Source of the DNA: Teichococcus vastitatis
GTDB lineage: Bacteria > Pseudomonadota > Alphaproteobacteria > Acetobacterales > Acetobacteraceae
DNA: 64,000 nt
NCBI RefSeq assembly: GCF_003604215.1
Contig: NZ_QXGS01000006.1
Span: 120,911 to 184,910, forward strand
Direction: 5' to 3'
Position 1 is the first letter of the stretch, and every line of letters starts with the position of its first letter. The notes beneath the pieces were generated by a model, which worked only from the letters and a program-made list of their open reading frames with translations, had not been told where the DNA came from and did not search any database. Position numbers and translations under genes: made by a program. Below are positions 25,750 to 36,980 of this stretch, in pieces.

Positions 25750-27192
25750 ATGACCCTTTCCGTTCTGTCCGTCGCCTCGGAACTCTATCCGCTGATCAAG
25801 ACCGGAGGGCTGGCCGATGTGGCGGGAGCATTGCCCGGTGCGCTGGTGCCCGAGGGCATCACGACGCAAAGCCTGCTGCCGGGCTATCCCGCCGTGCTGC
25901 GGCAGCTGGCCTCGGCCGAGGCGGTGCTGGACCTCGGCACGATGTTCGGCGGACCAGCGCGGTTGCTGGCGGCCGAGGCGGCCGGCCTGTCATTGTTCGT
26001 GCTGGACGCGCCGCACCTCTTCGGCCGGGAGGGCGGGCCCTATGCCGGCCCGGGCGGGGATTGGGCGGACAACCCGCAGCGCTTCGCGGCGCTGGCGCAG
26101 GCCGCCGCCCGGCTGGGGCGCGGCGCGTTGCCGGGCTACCGCCCCGAGGTGGTGCACGCGCATGATTGGCAGGCCGGGCTGGTGCCGGCCTACCTGCATT
26201 ACGGCGAGGGGCCGCGCCCCGGCACGCTGATGACGGTGCACAACCTGGCCTTCCAGGGCCAGTGCCCGGCCGCATTGCTGGCCGAGCTGGGCCTGCCGCC
26301 GGAAGCCTATTCGATCGATGGGGTCGAGTATTACGGCGCCATCGGCTTCCTGAAGGCAGGGCTGCGGCTGGCCGACCGGGTCACCACCGTGTCCCCCACC
26401 TACGCCGCCGAGATCCGCACCGAGGCGGGCGGCATGGGGCTGGCTGGCTTGCTGCGGGATCGCGGCCCGGACTTGTTCGGCATCCTGAACGGCATCGACA
26501 CGGCGGTGTGGGACCCGGCGCGCGACAGCGCGCTGGCCAAGCCCTTCTCCACCCGCCGGCTGGCCGCGCGGGAAGCCAACCGCACCGCGCTGCGCCGCGA
26601 ATTCGGCCTGGATGACGACCCGACAGCGCCGGTGCTGGGCGTGGTCAGCCGACTGTCCTGGCAGAAGGGCATGGATGCGGTGCTGGAAGCGCTGCCGGCG
26701 CTGCTGGGGCTCGGCCTGCGGCTGGTGGCGCTGGGCACCGGGGAAGCCGCCATCGAGGCCGGCTTCGCCCGCGCCGCGGCGGCGAATCCGGGGCGGATCG
26801 GCCTGCACCTCGGTTATGACGAGGCCATGGCGCACCGCATCCAGGGCGGCTGCGACGCGCTGCTGGTTCCCTCGCGCTTCGAGCCCTGCGGCCTGACCCA
26901 GCTCTGCGCCCTGCGCTACGGCGCCCTGCCGGTGGTGGCGCGGGTCGGTGGGCTGGCCGACACGGTGATTGACGCCAATGCCATGGCGCAGGCCGCGGGC
27001 GTGGCCACAGGCCTCCAGTTCGCCAACGCAACGCGCGATTCTCTGGAGGCGACACTCAACCGCCTTGCGCTGCTATGGGGCGATCGGGCAGGCTGGCAGC
27101 GCATCCAGCGCAACGCCATGGCCTGCGATGTCAGCTGGTCGCGGCCGGCGGCGCAATACGCCGCGCTTTACCGGGCCATCGCGCGCCGCTGA
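25750..27192 (+). CDS. glgA: Glycogen synthase (ADP-glucose type, GT5)
   Basis: The 480-aa protein has the ADP-glucose-binding loop KTGGLADVAGALP (~17-29) and the middle motif VHAHDWQAGLVPAYL. The C-terminal GT-B half has the acceptor/nucleotide segment PSRFEPCGLTQLCALRYG with the conserved Glu of the E-x7-E motif. It extends alpha-1,4-glucan from ADP-glucose supplied by GlgC, encoded 13 bp upstream. The length is normal for bacterial GlgA. It begins at ATG 25750 and ends 40 bp before glgP. Linear glucan will accumulate unless a branching enzyme is encoded elsewhere. Confidence 0.95.
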   Translation: MTLSVLSVASELYPLIKTGGLADVAGALPGALVPEGITTQSLLPGYPAVLRQLASAEAVLDLGTMFGGPARLLAAEAAGLSLFVLDAPHLFGREGGPYAGPGGDWADNPQRFAALAQAAARLGRGALPGYRPEVVHAHDWQAGLVPAYLHYGEGPRPGTLMTVHNLAFQGQCPAALLAELGLPPEAYSIDGVEYYGAIGFLKAGLRLADRVTTVSPTYAAEIRTEAGGMGLAGLLRDRGPDLFGILNGIDTAVWDPARDSALAKPFSTRRLAAREANRTALRREFGLDDDPTAPVLGVVSRLSWQKGMDAVLEALPALLGLGLRLVALGTGEAAIEAGFARAAAANPGRIGLHLGYDEAMAHRIQGGCDALLVPSRFEPCGLTQLCALRYGALPVVARVGGLADTVIDANAMAQAAGVATGLQFANATRDSLEATLNRLALLWGDRAGWQRIQRNAMACDVSWSRPAAQYAALYRAIARR

Positions 27193-27232
27193 CGCACGGG
27201 GCCTGGACGTCGACGGAAACAAGGAACTGCGC

Positions 27233-29677
<2,445 letters not shown>

Positions 29678-29700
29678 CGCCGCCGCGCACCCGGCGGGCG

Positions 29701-29754
29701 GCGGGACCCGGTGGCGGGACCCGGTGGCCGGCTCAGTGGCGGGCTCAGTGGCGC
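29701..29754. repeat. Two short tandem duplications at a convergent gene junction
   Basis: GCGGGACCCGGTG occurs twice in tandem (29701-29726). It is followed by GCTCAGTGGCGG/C twice (29731-29754), the second copy forming the stop and last codons of the minus-strand membrane protein gene. This looks like replication slippage between glgP and that gene. Confidence 0.7.
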
Positions 29755-30185
29755 GCCACCAGCACCACGCCGGCGATCATCAGCGCGCCGCCGAGCAGGC
29801 GAAGCCCGGTGGCGGCGCGCACCTCGAAGCCGAACAGGCCGAAATGGTCGAGCAGGATGGAGGTCACCACCGCCGCGGTCAGCGTCACGGCGGTGAAGGC
29901 GCCGGCCCCCATGCCCTTGGCGATGGTCAGGGTGGCGATCACGTAGCCGGACGCCAGCAGCCCGCCGATCCATCCCCACCAGGGCACGGAACCGGCATTG
30001 CGCAGCGCCGCACCGGCCGGCTGCCACAGGAATGGCGCCGCCAGCAGCAGGCCGAGGATGCCGCCCAGATACACCACCAGGCCCGGCAGCACCGGGCCGG
30101 CGCCCAGCTTCTCGTTCAGCGTGGCGTTGCTGCCGGATTGCACCATGTTGAGGATGCCGGCCAGGATCGCGAACAGATAGGCCAT
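29745..30185 (-). CDS. Small DMT-type (YdcZ/DUF606) membrane protein
   Basis: The 146-aa protein has four to five closely packed membrane helices: AYLFAILAGILNMVQSGSNA, VVYLGGILGLLLAAPFLW, WIGGLLASGYVIATLTIAKG, then FTAVTLTAAVVTSILLDHFG and LGGALMIAGVVLVAR. The motif 'GILNMVQSGSNATLNEKLG' is typical of DUF606/YdcZ proteins, half-size relatives of drug/metabolite transporters. ATG 30185 gives the proper first helix; longer frames upstream enter the UV endonuclease. It lies 56 bp after that gene on the same strand and may share its transcript. Substrate unknown. Confidence 0.8.
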   Translation of the reverse strand: MAYLFAILAGILNMVQSGSNATLNEKLGAGPVLPGLVVYLGGILGLLLAAPFLWQPAGAALRNAGSVPWWGWIGGLLASGYVIATLTIAKGMGAGAFTAVTLTAAVVTSILLDHFGLFGFEVRAATGLRLLGGALMIAGVVLVARH

Positions 30186-30241
30186 GGCGTCAGCCGCTGC
30201 CCAGGAGGCGGACAGGAAGCAGCGCCGGCCCGGCGCGGTTG

Positions 30242-31291
30242 TCAGGCGCCGGCATCGGCGTCCTCTTCCAGCAGGGCGTCCTCCTCCGCTTCCAGCACCG
30301 GCGCCTCGGCCGGGTTCAGGCCGAAGCGCCGCGCCACGTCGGGGGCGTAGCGCAGCAGGTCGGGCCGCAGCCGGATCAGCGCCAGATCCTTCACCTTGGC
30401 TTCCAGCATCACGTCGAATTCCAGCCCCTCGGCGATGCGCATGAAGGTGATGAACTCGAACGGGTTGCAGAAATCCGCGTGGCCGGTGTTGATCGGCGCG
30501 ACCAGCACCGTCTTCAGCTTGCGCGTGCCCTTCTCCTTGCGCTTCAGCTCGCGCATCTCGGTGCGCGGCGAGGAGAAATGCACCTTGGGCCGCTGCCCGT
30601 CCGGCCAGGAGCGCAGCACCCGCTCCAGCGCGTCGCGCATGGCCAGCCCGTCCGGGTTCAGGCACCAGAAATGCTGGTGGTCAAAAATCAGCCGCACGCC
30701 CGTGCGCTCGTGGATCCACAGGATGTCAGACACCGAGAAGCGCAGGTCGTCATGTTCCAGCACCAGCCGGCGCTTCACATGCTCCGGCAGCTTGTTGTTC
30801 CAGGTGTCGACCCAGCGGGCATTGGCGGCCGGACGGTCGCCATAGGTGCCGCCCACATGGATCACCATCACCGCCTCGGGGCCCAGCTCCATGCGGTCCA
30901 GCATCTCCGCCTGGGAGGACAGGTCCCAGATGCTCTTCTCCACCAATACAGGGTCCGGGCTGTTCAGCACCACGTATTGCGAGGGATGGAAGGAGAGCCG
31001 CATGCCGAGGCGCCGGGCCTTGGAGCCGAAGGCACGCAGCTCCGCATCGCTGTCGCGCACCATGGAATGGAATTGCGGCATGTCCGGATGGGTGGCGTAG
31101 GGCGCCAGGTCGGACGACATGCGGTACATGCGGATGTTGTGCTTGTCGAGGTAATCGAGCGCCCGGTCCATGTATTCCAGCGACACCTTGAGGTGCGGGT
31201 CCTGCTGCCAGCGCCGTGTGTCGTTGCTCTTGATGGTGGGGTCACCCATCAGCTTCACCGGGAAGCCGAGGCGCAGCGGCGCGGCGCTCAT
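30242..31291 (-). CDS. uvsE: UV damage endonuclease (UVDE/UvsE family)
   Basis: The 349-aa protein matches UVDE, a TIM-barrel nuclease: RLGFPVKLMGDPTIKSNDTR, RMSSDLAPYATHP, SFHPSQYVVLNSPDP, HVGGTYGDRPAA, LEHDDLRFSVSDIL, IFDHQHFWCLNPD and KVHFSSPRTEMREL. His, Glu and Asp residues in these blocks are the metal ligands. The enzyme nicks DNA 5' of UV photoproducts and some other lesions independently of UvrABC. The start ATG 31291 overlaps the upstream DHH gene stop by 4 bp (ATGA). The C-terminal ~20 residues are an acidic tail (EEDALLEEDADAGA) not needed for the barrel. Confidence 0.9.
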   Translation of the reverse strand: MSAAPLRLGFPVKLMGDPTIKSNDTRRWQQDPHLKVSLEYMDRALDYLDKHNIRMYRMSSDLAPYATHPDMPQFHSMVRDSDAELRAFGSKARRLGMRLSFHPSQYVVLNSPDPVLVEKSIWDLSSQAEMLDRMELGPEAVMVIHVGGTYGDRPAANARWVDTWNNKLPEHVKRRLVLEHDDLRFSVSDILWIHERTGVRLIFDHQHFWCLNPDGLAMRDALERVLRSWPDGQRPKVHFSSPRTEMRELKRKEKGTRKLKTVLVAPINTGHADFCNPFEFITFMRIAEGLEFDVMLEAKVKDLALIRLRPDLLRYAPDVARRFGLNPAEAPVLEAEEDALLEEDADAGA

Positions 31292-32370
31292 GTCGGCACC
31301 TGCGCGTCCTCGCCGAAGCCGAGCTCCTCCAGGAAGCGGTTCCACGCTTCCGGCGGCAGCGCGCCGCCCGAGGCCTGGGCATGACCATTGCCATATTGCA
31401 CCGGATCGGCGCCGTCCGGGCGGTGGTCGCGGAAAAAGGCGATCAGGTCGGTGCCGGTGCCCGAGCGCGCGGCGAAATGCACCCAGCCGGGCCGGTAGCC
31501 GGTGTTGGCGGCGATGATGATCTTGTTCTTCAACCGGCTTCTCCATTGCTGCGCCACCAGGGGATGGATCTGGCAGGGCGAGTGCAGCGGGATCAGCGCC
31601 ACATCGCCCTGGATGCGCGGGGCGACGCGGCGGCCCTCCGCCAGCGCCTGCTGCACCTCCTCCCGCGCCGCCCGCAGCGCGGCGGTCTCGGGGTATGGGC
31701 CGGACAGCACCTGCTTGGGTCCGTCAGCCTTCATCAGCAGCGCCAGCGCGGGGGCGGCATCGCCGGAGGCGGCGCGGCGCGGCGCATTCACCAGGGCGGC
31801 GGCGTCGCGCAGCGCGGTGATGCCCCAGCCTTCCCGCGCCGCCTGCAGCTCGGCGAAGCCGGATTTCTCCGCCATGTCGCCGATCAGCCCGATGGCGGCC
31901 AGCCAGAGCAGGTCGTCCACCTCCGCCACGGCCCCCGCGCACCACCAGGCCAGCAGCGAGCTGGTGGGAATGGGATCGAGCCCGTGGCCGGTGATCAGCA
32001 GCGCCTGCTCCGGGATGCCGGTGGGCACGTGGTGGTCCAGCAGCACCGTGGGCACGCCGGCCAAGGGCGGCTCGGCACGGGTGCCGAGATCGGTGACGAT
32101 CAGCCCACCGACCGGGCGCGCCGCCAGTTCCGCCGCCATCTCCGGAGACCAGGCGTTCTCGCCGCGGCCCAGGATGCGGCATTCCACCCGCCAGCCGGCA
32201 CGGGGCAGGGCGCGGGCCAGGATGGCGGTGGCGGACAGCCCGTCCGCATCGTGGTGCCCCAGCACCAGCAAGGGCCGGTCCCGGTTGAAGCCCGCCAGCG
32301 CTTCCGCGAAGGCGGCGCGGGATGTCGCGACCCAGGCTGCATCGGCCCGGGGCGCAGGGCTCGCGCTCAT
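31288..32370 (-). CDS. DHH-family phosphoesterase (RecJ-like single-domain type)
   Basis: The 360-aa protein has DHH motifs in order: VLGHHDADGLSATAILARAL (~37-56), IVTDLGTR, VLLDHHVPTGIP, and the DHHA1-like C-terminus YGNGHAQASGGALPPEAWNR. The aspartates and histidines form the two-metal centre. Members cleave phosphodiesters in short oligonucleotides, cyclic dinucleotides or single-stranded DNA; which one applies cannot be told. Both ends overlap neighbours by 4 bp (ATGA at 31288-31291 and 32367-32370), so it is translationally coupled to the IMPase upstream and to uvsE downstream. Confidence 0.82.
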   Translation of the reverse strand: MSASPAPRADAAWVATSRAAFAEALAGFNRDRPLLVLGHHDADGLSATAILARALPRAGWRVECRILGRGENAWSPEMAAELAARPVGGLIVTDLGTRAEPPLAGVPTVLLDHHVPTGIPEQALLITGHGLDPIPTSSLLAWWCAGAVAEVDDLLWLAAIGLIGDMAEKSGFAELQAAREGWGITALRDAAALVNAPRRAASGDAAPALALLMKADGPKQVLSGPYPETAALRAAREEVQQALAEGRRVAPRIQGDVALIPLHSPCQIHPLVAQQWRSRLKNKIIIAANTGYRPGWVHFAARSGTGTDLIAFFRDHRPDGADPVQYGNGHAQASGGALPPEAWNRFLEELGFGEDAQVPT

Positions 32371-33176
32371 GCGCCGAGCGCGCAGAGGCGTTCCACCGCC
32401 TCGGGCCGCCCGAGGATCACCGGGTGCCGCCACTGCCCCGGATCGCCCCCGGCATCGAAGCGGGTGAAGTCCTGCCAGCCGGCCTCGCCCAGCACCTTGA
32501 TGGCGCCGCCGGTGGCGCGCACCAGCGGAAAGCCGCCGGCCACGTCCCACGCATTCGGCCGCTCGAACCGTGCCACCTCCATCAGCCCGGCGGCAACGAA
32601 GGCGCATTCAATGGCGGCCGAGCCTGTGCGCCGCGCTTCCCAGCCTTCCGGGGAGCGCGGCGAGGCATCCACGAAGCCGCCGATCCGCCGCCGCACATCG
32701 GGGTTGAACACCGGCCGCACCGGCTCCCCGTCGAAGAACAATCCGCCGCCCTCCACGGCATGGTAGACACCCGCCCGCAGCGCGTGGGAGGAGGCGCACC
32801 ACACCGCGCCGGCGACCGGCGCGCCGTCGCGCAACACGCCCACCGAGCCGGCGAACAGCGGAAAGCCGTTGATGTAGTTGGCGGTGCCGTCCACCGGGTC
32901 CACGGCCCACAGGAAGCGGCTGCCGCGCGCCGGGCGGGTGGCCATTTCCTCGCCCAGCACGTCGTGATCCGGAAAGGCGATGGCCAAGCGCTCGCGGATC
33001 ATCGCCTCCACCGCCTGGTCCACCTCGGACACCGGGTCGCGCAGGCTGTTGCCGCCCCCGGCGGAGGGCTTGTAGCTGACGGCCGGGTTGCGCCGCAGCC
33101 CTGCGGCCATCTCGCGCCCGGCCAGCTCGGCCAGTTCGCGCGCGGTGGCGGCGATGGCGGGGAGATCAACATTCAT
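32367..33176 (-). CDS. Inositol monophosphatase family protein
   Basis: The 269-aa protein has the family's metal-binding signatures: LGEEMATRP, DPVDGTANYINGFPLFAGSV and PNAWDVAGGFPLV. Such enzymes hydrolyse inositol-1-phosphate, histidinol-phosphate, PAP or related substrates. ATG 33176 is preceded by AGGAGGTGG, which is the end of a 77-bp duplicated copy of the lipid-kinase gene's 3' end. The ancestral layout was therefore probably lipid kinase overlapping IMPase by ATGA, now separated by 1.8 kb. Downstream it overlaps the DHH gene. The exact substrate is unknown. Confidence 0.83.
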   Translation of the reverse strand: MNVDLPAIAATARELAELAGREMAAGLRRNPAVSYKPSAGGGNSLRDPVSEVDQAVEAMIRERLAIAFPDHDVLGEEMATRPARGSRFLWAVDPVDGTANYINGFPLFAGSVGVLRDGAPVAGAVWCASSHALRAGVYHAVEGGGLFFDGEPVRPVFNPDVRRRIGGFVDASPRSPEGWEARRTGSAAIECAFVAAGLMEVARFERPNAWDVAGGFPLVRATGGAIKVLGEAGWQDFTRFDAGGDPGQWRHPVILGRPEAVERLCALGA

Positions 33177-33248
33177 GCGTTCCACCTCCTGGAATGCGGG
33201 GGGGACAGCACCCGGACGCGGGCACCGCTGAGGGCGATGCGCACCGGG
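33172..33248. repeat. 77-bp direct repeat, copy 1 (at the IMPase start)
   Basis: This copy is identical over 77 bp to 34992-35068. It carries the last ~25 codons of the lipid-kinase gene (encoding RIALSGARVRVLSPPHSRRW and NA-stop, on the minus strand) plus the IMPase ribosome-binding site and ATG. The next bases differ (GG here, CC at copy 2). The DNA between the copies is a foreign-looking pseudogene. Confidence 0.95.
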
Positions 33249-34836
33249 GGGCAGATCATCACCATCAGCCCACGTTGGGGCAGCCTTGTTGGTCCCACAC
33301 CAGGTGGAACACTGGGGATGGGATGGTTGAGTGCTATCCATCCAGAGGACGTGACCAGCATGGAGGCGTGCTGGACCCGTTCCATGACCTCTGGCGAACA
33401 GCTTGATGTGGAAAGTCGCATTCGCCTCAAGGATGGAAGCTACCGATGGTTTCGCTCGCGTGCGGCTCCGCGCCGTGATGAGGCAGGGCGAGTTCTCCGC
33501 TGGTACGGTACGGATGAAGACATCCACGAGCGCAAGCTGGCCGAGCAGCAGGTCTCTTACATGGCGTTGATCCGCTCACAGATCTGGCCAATCGCCACCT
33601 GTTCGGCCGACAGTTGGAGCAAGCGCTAACGACCCGCCGTCCCGGTGAGCACCTGGCACTCCACTGCATTGATCTTGACCACTTCAAGGGCGTCAATGAC
33701 ACCCTCGGACATGTTGCGGGTGATGCGCTGTTGCGTCAGGCGGCCGACCGGCTCCGCCGCTGTGTTCCCGAAGGCAGCCTGCTATCCCGTCTCGGCGGCG
33801 ACGAATTCGCTATTCTACAAACCGGCTTGAAGGAGCCGGACGACGCGGCCACTCTCGCCCGGCGCGTCGTGGAGATCCTGGGGCAGGATTATCAGATCGA
33901 GCAGAAGCAGGCAGTCGTAGGTGCGAGCATCGGCATCGCTCTGGTTTCTGACGAGAAGGCCGCTCCGGAAGATACCGTCAGAAAAGCAGATATGGCCCTC
34001 TATCAAGCCAAGGCAGACGGGCGTGCTACCTTTCGCTTCTTCGAGCCCGCACTGGATGAGCAAGTTCGACGCAGACAGGAATTGAGGGCGGGTCTGCGTA
34101 CGGCCCTCGACCGCGGTGAGTTGGATTTGCACTTTCAGCCGTTGGTCGGGATTCAGACAGGAGAGGTAAGGTGCTTTGAAGCGCTGTTACGCTGGCAGCC
34201 TCCGAACTGGGGAGCGATCTCGCCGGCCGAGTTCATCCCAGCAGCTGAGGAAACCGGGTTGATCATGCGGATCGGTGAGTGGGCCGCGAAGCAGCCCACT
34301 GGCCTCCATTCATCCGTGTGGCTGTTAACCTTTCCCCGGTCCAGTTCCGGAGTCCAGACTTGTTGCAGATGGTGGCTGGTGCCCTCGCTGCTGCCAGCTT
34401 GGCTCCTGGGCGGCTTGAACTGGAGATCACAGAATCAGTCCTGCTACAGGATGATCAGGCGAGCTTGGCAATCCTGCAGGAGCTGCGCAGACTGGGCGTG
34501 CGCATCGCTCTGGATGACTTTGGCACGGGCTTCTCATCACTCGGCTACTTGCTCCGCTTCCCATTTGATAAGATCAAGATTGATCGCTCGTTCGTCTCCG
34601 GATTACCCAATCGCAGAGAGTCGGAAGCCATCATTCGAGCTGTTGTCAGCATGAGCCAGAGCCTTGGCATCTCGGTCACCGCTGAGGGCGTGGAGACAGC
34701 TGAACAACTTGATGCTCTTCGCCGCCTTGGATGCGATGATGCCCAGGGATATTTGTACAGCCAGCCCTTGCCTGCAGCAGAACTGACCACCCTGATCGAG
34801 GGGCCGCAGTATCGATCAGGACACTCGGAGGTCTGA
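33249..34836 (+). pseudogene. Truncated, frameshifted PAS-GGDEF-EAL (c-di-GMP signalling) gene
   Basis: Three successive reading frames give one ancestral protein. First comes a 5'-truncated PAS/PAC segment (GWLSAIHPEDV, RIRLKDGSYRWFRSR, WYGTDEDIHERKLAEQQ). After a frame change at ~33569 (about 4 bp missing between MAL and DPLTDLANRHLF) comes a GGDEF domain (LDHFKGVNDTLGHVAGDALL, RLGGDEFAIL). The EAL domain begins in the same frame (FEALLRW) and changes frame again at ~34281-34297, continuing with IRVAVNLSPVQFRSPDLL and ALDDFGTGFSSLGYLLRF to the stop at 34836. Intact homologues make or break cyclic di-GMP. The segment is on the opposite strand to the surrounding operon and is less GC-rich than it. 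It starts abruptly at the end of the first 77-bp repeat. Confidence 0.85.
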
Positions 34837-34991
34837 CATATCCTGGCTCTCTGGTTTGCGGCGGGTCATCACTGCGGCATTTCACATCATCTATCACGGA
34901 TTATCGGGTCAAATCGCAGGCGGCGCTCTTGCCGGCGCGGGGGATGGCACAAGTTGGCCGCCCAGTTGTTGAGATGCCAGCTGGATCCTCG

Positions 34992-35068
34992 TTCATGCGT
35001 TCCACCTCCTGGAATGCGGGGGGGACAGCACCCGGACGCGGGCACCGCTGAGGGCGATGCGCACCGGG
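34992..35068. repeat. 77-bp direct repeat, copy 2 (3' end of the lipid-kinase gene)
   Basis: This copy is identical to 33172-33248. It contains the native C-terminus and stop of the lipid-kinase-like gene. Between the copies lie 1743 bp (33249-34991), giving a repeat-to-repeat period of 1820 bp. Confidence 0.95.
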
Positions 35069-35871
35069 CCGGCGGGTTCCGGCGCCAGGGGCTCGTCATC
35101 CAGCCGCACCGCGCCACCGGGCCATTCGAAGGCCACGTCGCGCGCCGGGCGGCAATCGCAGGGCGGCGGGCCGGCATCCGGCTGCTCCAGCCAGTCCAGC
35201 ATGGCGTCGCGGCAGGCCGGGGCCAGCGTCACCACCGCCAGGCGGTTGTCGCCCGGCGCGATGCAGGGCGCCAGCCGCAGCTGCGGGCCGAAGCCGGGCA
35301 TGGTGCAGGCTTCCAGCAGCAGCGTTTCCACCGGGATCGCCTCGCCGCCGTCGATGCGGAGCCGGAGGCGCAGCACGGGGGCGCTGCGCAGGCTGTCCCG
35401 GAACGCCGCCCGGCCATTCTCCACGCCCTTCAGGCCGATGCGGTCGGCGCGCCGTACGCCATGGGCGAAGGCGCCGAAGCCCGCCGCCTCCACGATGGGC
35501 CGCGCGCCCCAGGGACCGGTGGCCTCGGCCAAGTCGAGGCTGCGATGCGAGCCTTCGCCCCAGCCTTCCGCCAGGGCCTCGGCATCGGCCCAGCCGCCCA
35601 CGGCGCAGGCCAGGTTGTTGGCCGTGCCGAAGGGCAGCACCGCCAGGGGCGGTGCATCGGGCGGCATGTTCAGCGCCACCTCGGCCACGGTGCCGTCGCC
35701 GCCGGCCACCACCACGAGGTCGGCCGGCTGGCGCAGCGCCGCTATCCATTCCTCCGCCGTGCCGGTCTGCGGCAGAACGGTGAAGCCGGCGGCGCGCAGC
35801 GGCGCGGCGACGCGATCGGGGCTGTGCTCGGCGTCGCCGGATTTGGGATTCAGGATCAGGATGGCGCGCAT
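34993..35871 (-). CDS. Diacylglycerol/sphingosine kinase family protein (YegS/BmrU type)
   Basis: The ~292-aa protein has the lipid-kinase signatures: NPKSGDAEHSPDRVAAPL near the start, the nucleotide loop VVVAGGDGTVAEVALNM, LAVLPFGTANNLACAVG, and a beta-sandwich C-terminal half ending RIALSGARVRVLSPPHSRRW. It would phosphorylate a lipid alcohol with ATP at the membrane. ATG 35871 is preferred to the frame's first start at 35892 because the fold begins RAILILNPKSG. The last 25 codons lie in the 77-bp repeat. Its stop overlapped the IMPase start in the inferred ancestral operon. Confidence 0.83.
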   Translation of the reverse strand: MRAILILNPKSGDAEHSPDRVAAPLRAAGFTVLPQTGTAEEWIAALRQPADLVVVAGGDGTVAEVALNMPPDAPPLAVLPFGTANNLACAVGGWADAEALAEGWGEGSHRSLDLAEATGPWGARPIVEAAGFGAFAHGVRRADRIGLKGVENGRAAFRDSLRSAPVLRLRLRIDGGEAIPVETLLLEACTMPGFGPQLRLAPCIAPGDNRLAVVTLAPACRDAMLDWLEQPDAGPPPCDCRPARDVAFEWPGGAVRLDDEPLAPEPAGPVRIALSGARVRVLSPPHSRRWNA

Positions 35872-36039
35872 GGTGGTGGGACAACACCGCAACCCGCCCG
35901 GCGTTCCAGTCGCGGCGGCAGACAGGCTGATGGGGTTCGTCAGAAGAAGACAGCGGCCGGATCAATGTTCTCTGCTGTGACCGCTGCCGCCACTCAGCGC
36001 CAAGCCACCGCTGCGGCCATTGAGCACCACGAAAAGTAA

Positions 36040-36060
36040 GGCGGGCATCACTGGCCCGCC
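36040..36060 (-). terminator. Intrinsic terminator of ysnF-like gene
   Basis: On the minus strand GGCGGGC-CAGTGAT-GCCCGCC forms a 7-bp stem followed by TTACTTTT. It lies ~36 bp after the stop of the DUF2382 gene at 36096, in the right orientation. Confidence 0.65.
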
Positions 36061-36095
36061 CCACTTCAGCTTTCAGTCAGCGGATCATGCGCTGC

Positions 36096-36980
36096 TTACC
36101 GCTTCGGGTTGGCCCCACTGGTCTTGGTGTCGGGAGCATGGTCCACCGAGCGGCCGGTAACCGTGCCAGACGAGTTGTTGCTGGCCGCTGTCCCGCTCGT
36201 CCGGCCATCGTCGACCTCGACCTCCGTGCGGCGCACGGTGTCCTGCACAGTTTCGACGCGCTCCTCCGTTTCCTTGTGAATCACCACTTCCTCGCGCACC
36301 CGCGCCTCCTTCGAGACAACCGCCTCTTCTGCGTGCTCGGTCGCCTCGATCACGCGCTCGTGGAACGCATCGTCAGCATCGGTCAAGGGCCTATTGACGG
36401 CATGGCGGCTCACATCAACATGCTCTTCCCGCAAACTGACCTGCTCGCTGACTGGCGTCTCGACCACATAGCTGCGAACCCGCACGCGGCCGTGCTCGAC
36501 CTCACGCTTTCCGACCCGGACGGTTTCCTCGACGATCGGGATGTGTTCCTCGGAAGTCGCAGGTCCCAGGTGTTCCACCCCGGCAGTTCTCGAGGCGGCC
36601 GACCCGGCACTGGTCGGCATAACCGCCGCAGGCGATGTCTGGTTGGAGCTTGACGTGGATGATCCTGTCCACCCCTCCTGGCGCCAGGCGGCTTCGCGCT
36701 CGTTCAGGTCTATGGCCCCGCTGGCTTCGAGCGCCGTTGCCGCTGTCTCGAACTGATTGTCAGGGATCTCGGCATAGACGGTTGCGCCGCCACGCCGAAA
36801 ACCCTCTCGCAGGGTGGCCAGATCCTCCTGCGGGATGGACAAGACGCTGAGGTCGCTCGTGGAACTCTTCGAGTCAAAGACCTGAGCACGCACGCCACTG
36901 ACCTGCTTGGCAAGATCAAAGGCGGCCTGTTCAGCTGCCTGAGGCGTGTCGAAATAGGCCGTCACAGTGCGCGTCATCAT
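36096..36980 (-). CDS. YsnF/AvaK domain (DUF2382) stress protein
   Basis: The 294-aa protein starts with a ferredoxin-like or general-stress domain (MTRTVTAYFDTPQAAEQAAF) and a low-complexity linker (SSTSSSNQTSPAAVMPTSAG). DUF2382 follows (~145-265): HIPIVEETVRVGKREVEHGR, VRVRSYVVETPVSEQVSLRE, EHVDVSRHAVNRPL and EEVVIHKETEERVETVQDTV. YsnF relatives are induced in general stress and may act at the envelope or bind lipids; function is unknown. There are two adjacent start codons (36980, 36977). The lower GC and Ser/Thr/Asn use compared with its neighbours suggest a different history. Confidence 0.8.
   Translation of the reverse strand: MMTRTVTAYFDTPQAAEQAAFDLAKQVSGVRAQVFDSKSSTSDLSVLSIPQEDLATLREGFRRGGATVYAEIPDNQFETAATALEASGAIDLNEREAAWRQEGWTGSSTSSSNQTSPAAVMPTSAGSAASRTAGVEHLGPATSEEHIPIVEETVRVGKREVEHGRVRVRSYVVETPVSEQVSLREEHVDVSRHAVNRPLTDADDAFHERVIEATEHAEEAVVSKEARVREEVVIHKETEERVETVQDTVRRTEVEVDDGRTSGTAASNNSSGTVTGRSVDHAPDTKTSGANPKR

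Noticed and set aside
33172-35068. Insertion by a standard IS or composite transposon
   Set aside because: No transposase, no terminal inverted repeats at 33249/34991, and a 77-bp duplication is much longer than usual target-site duplications.
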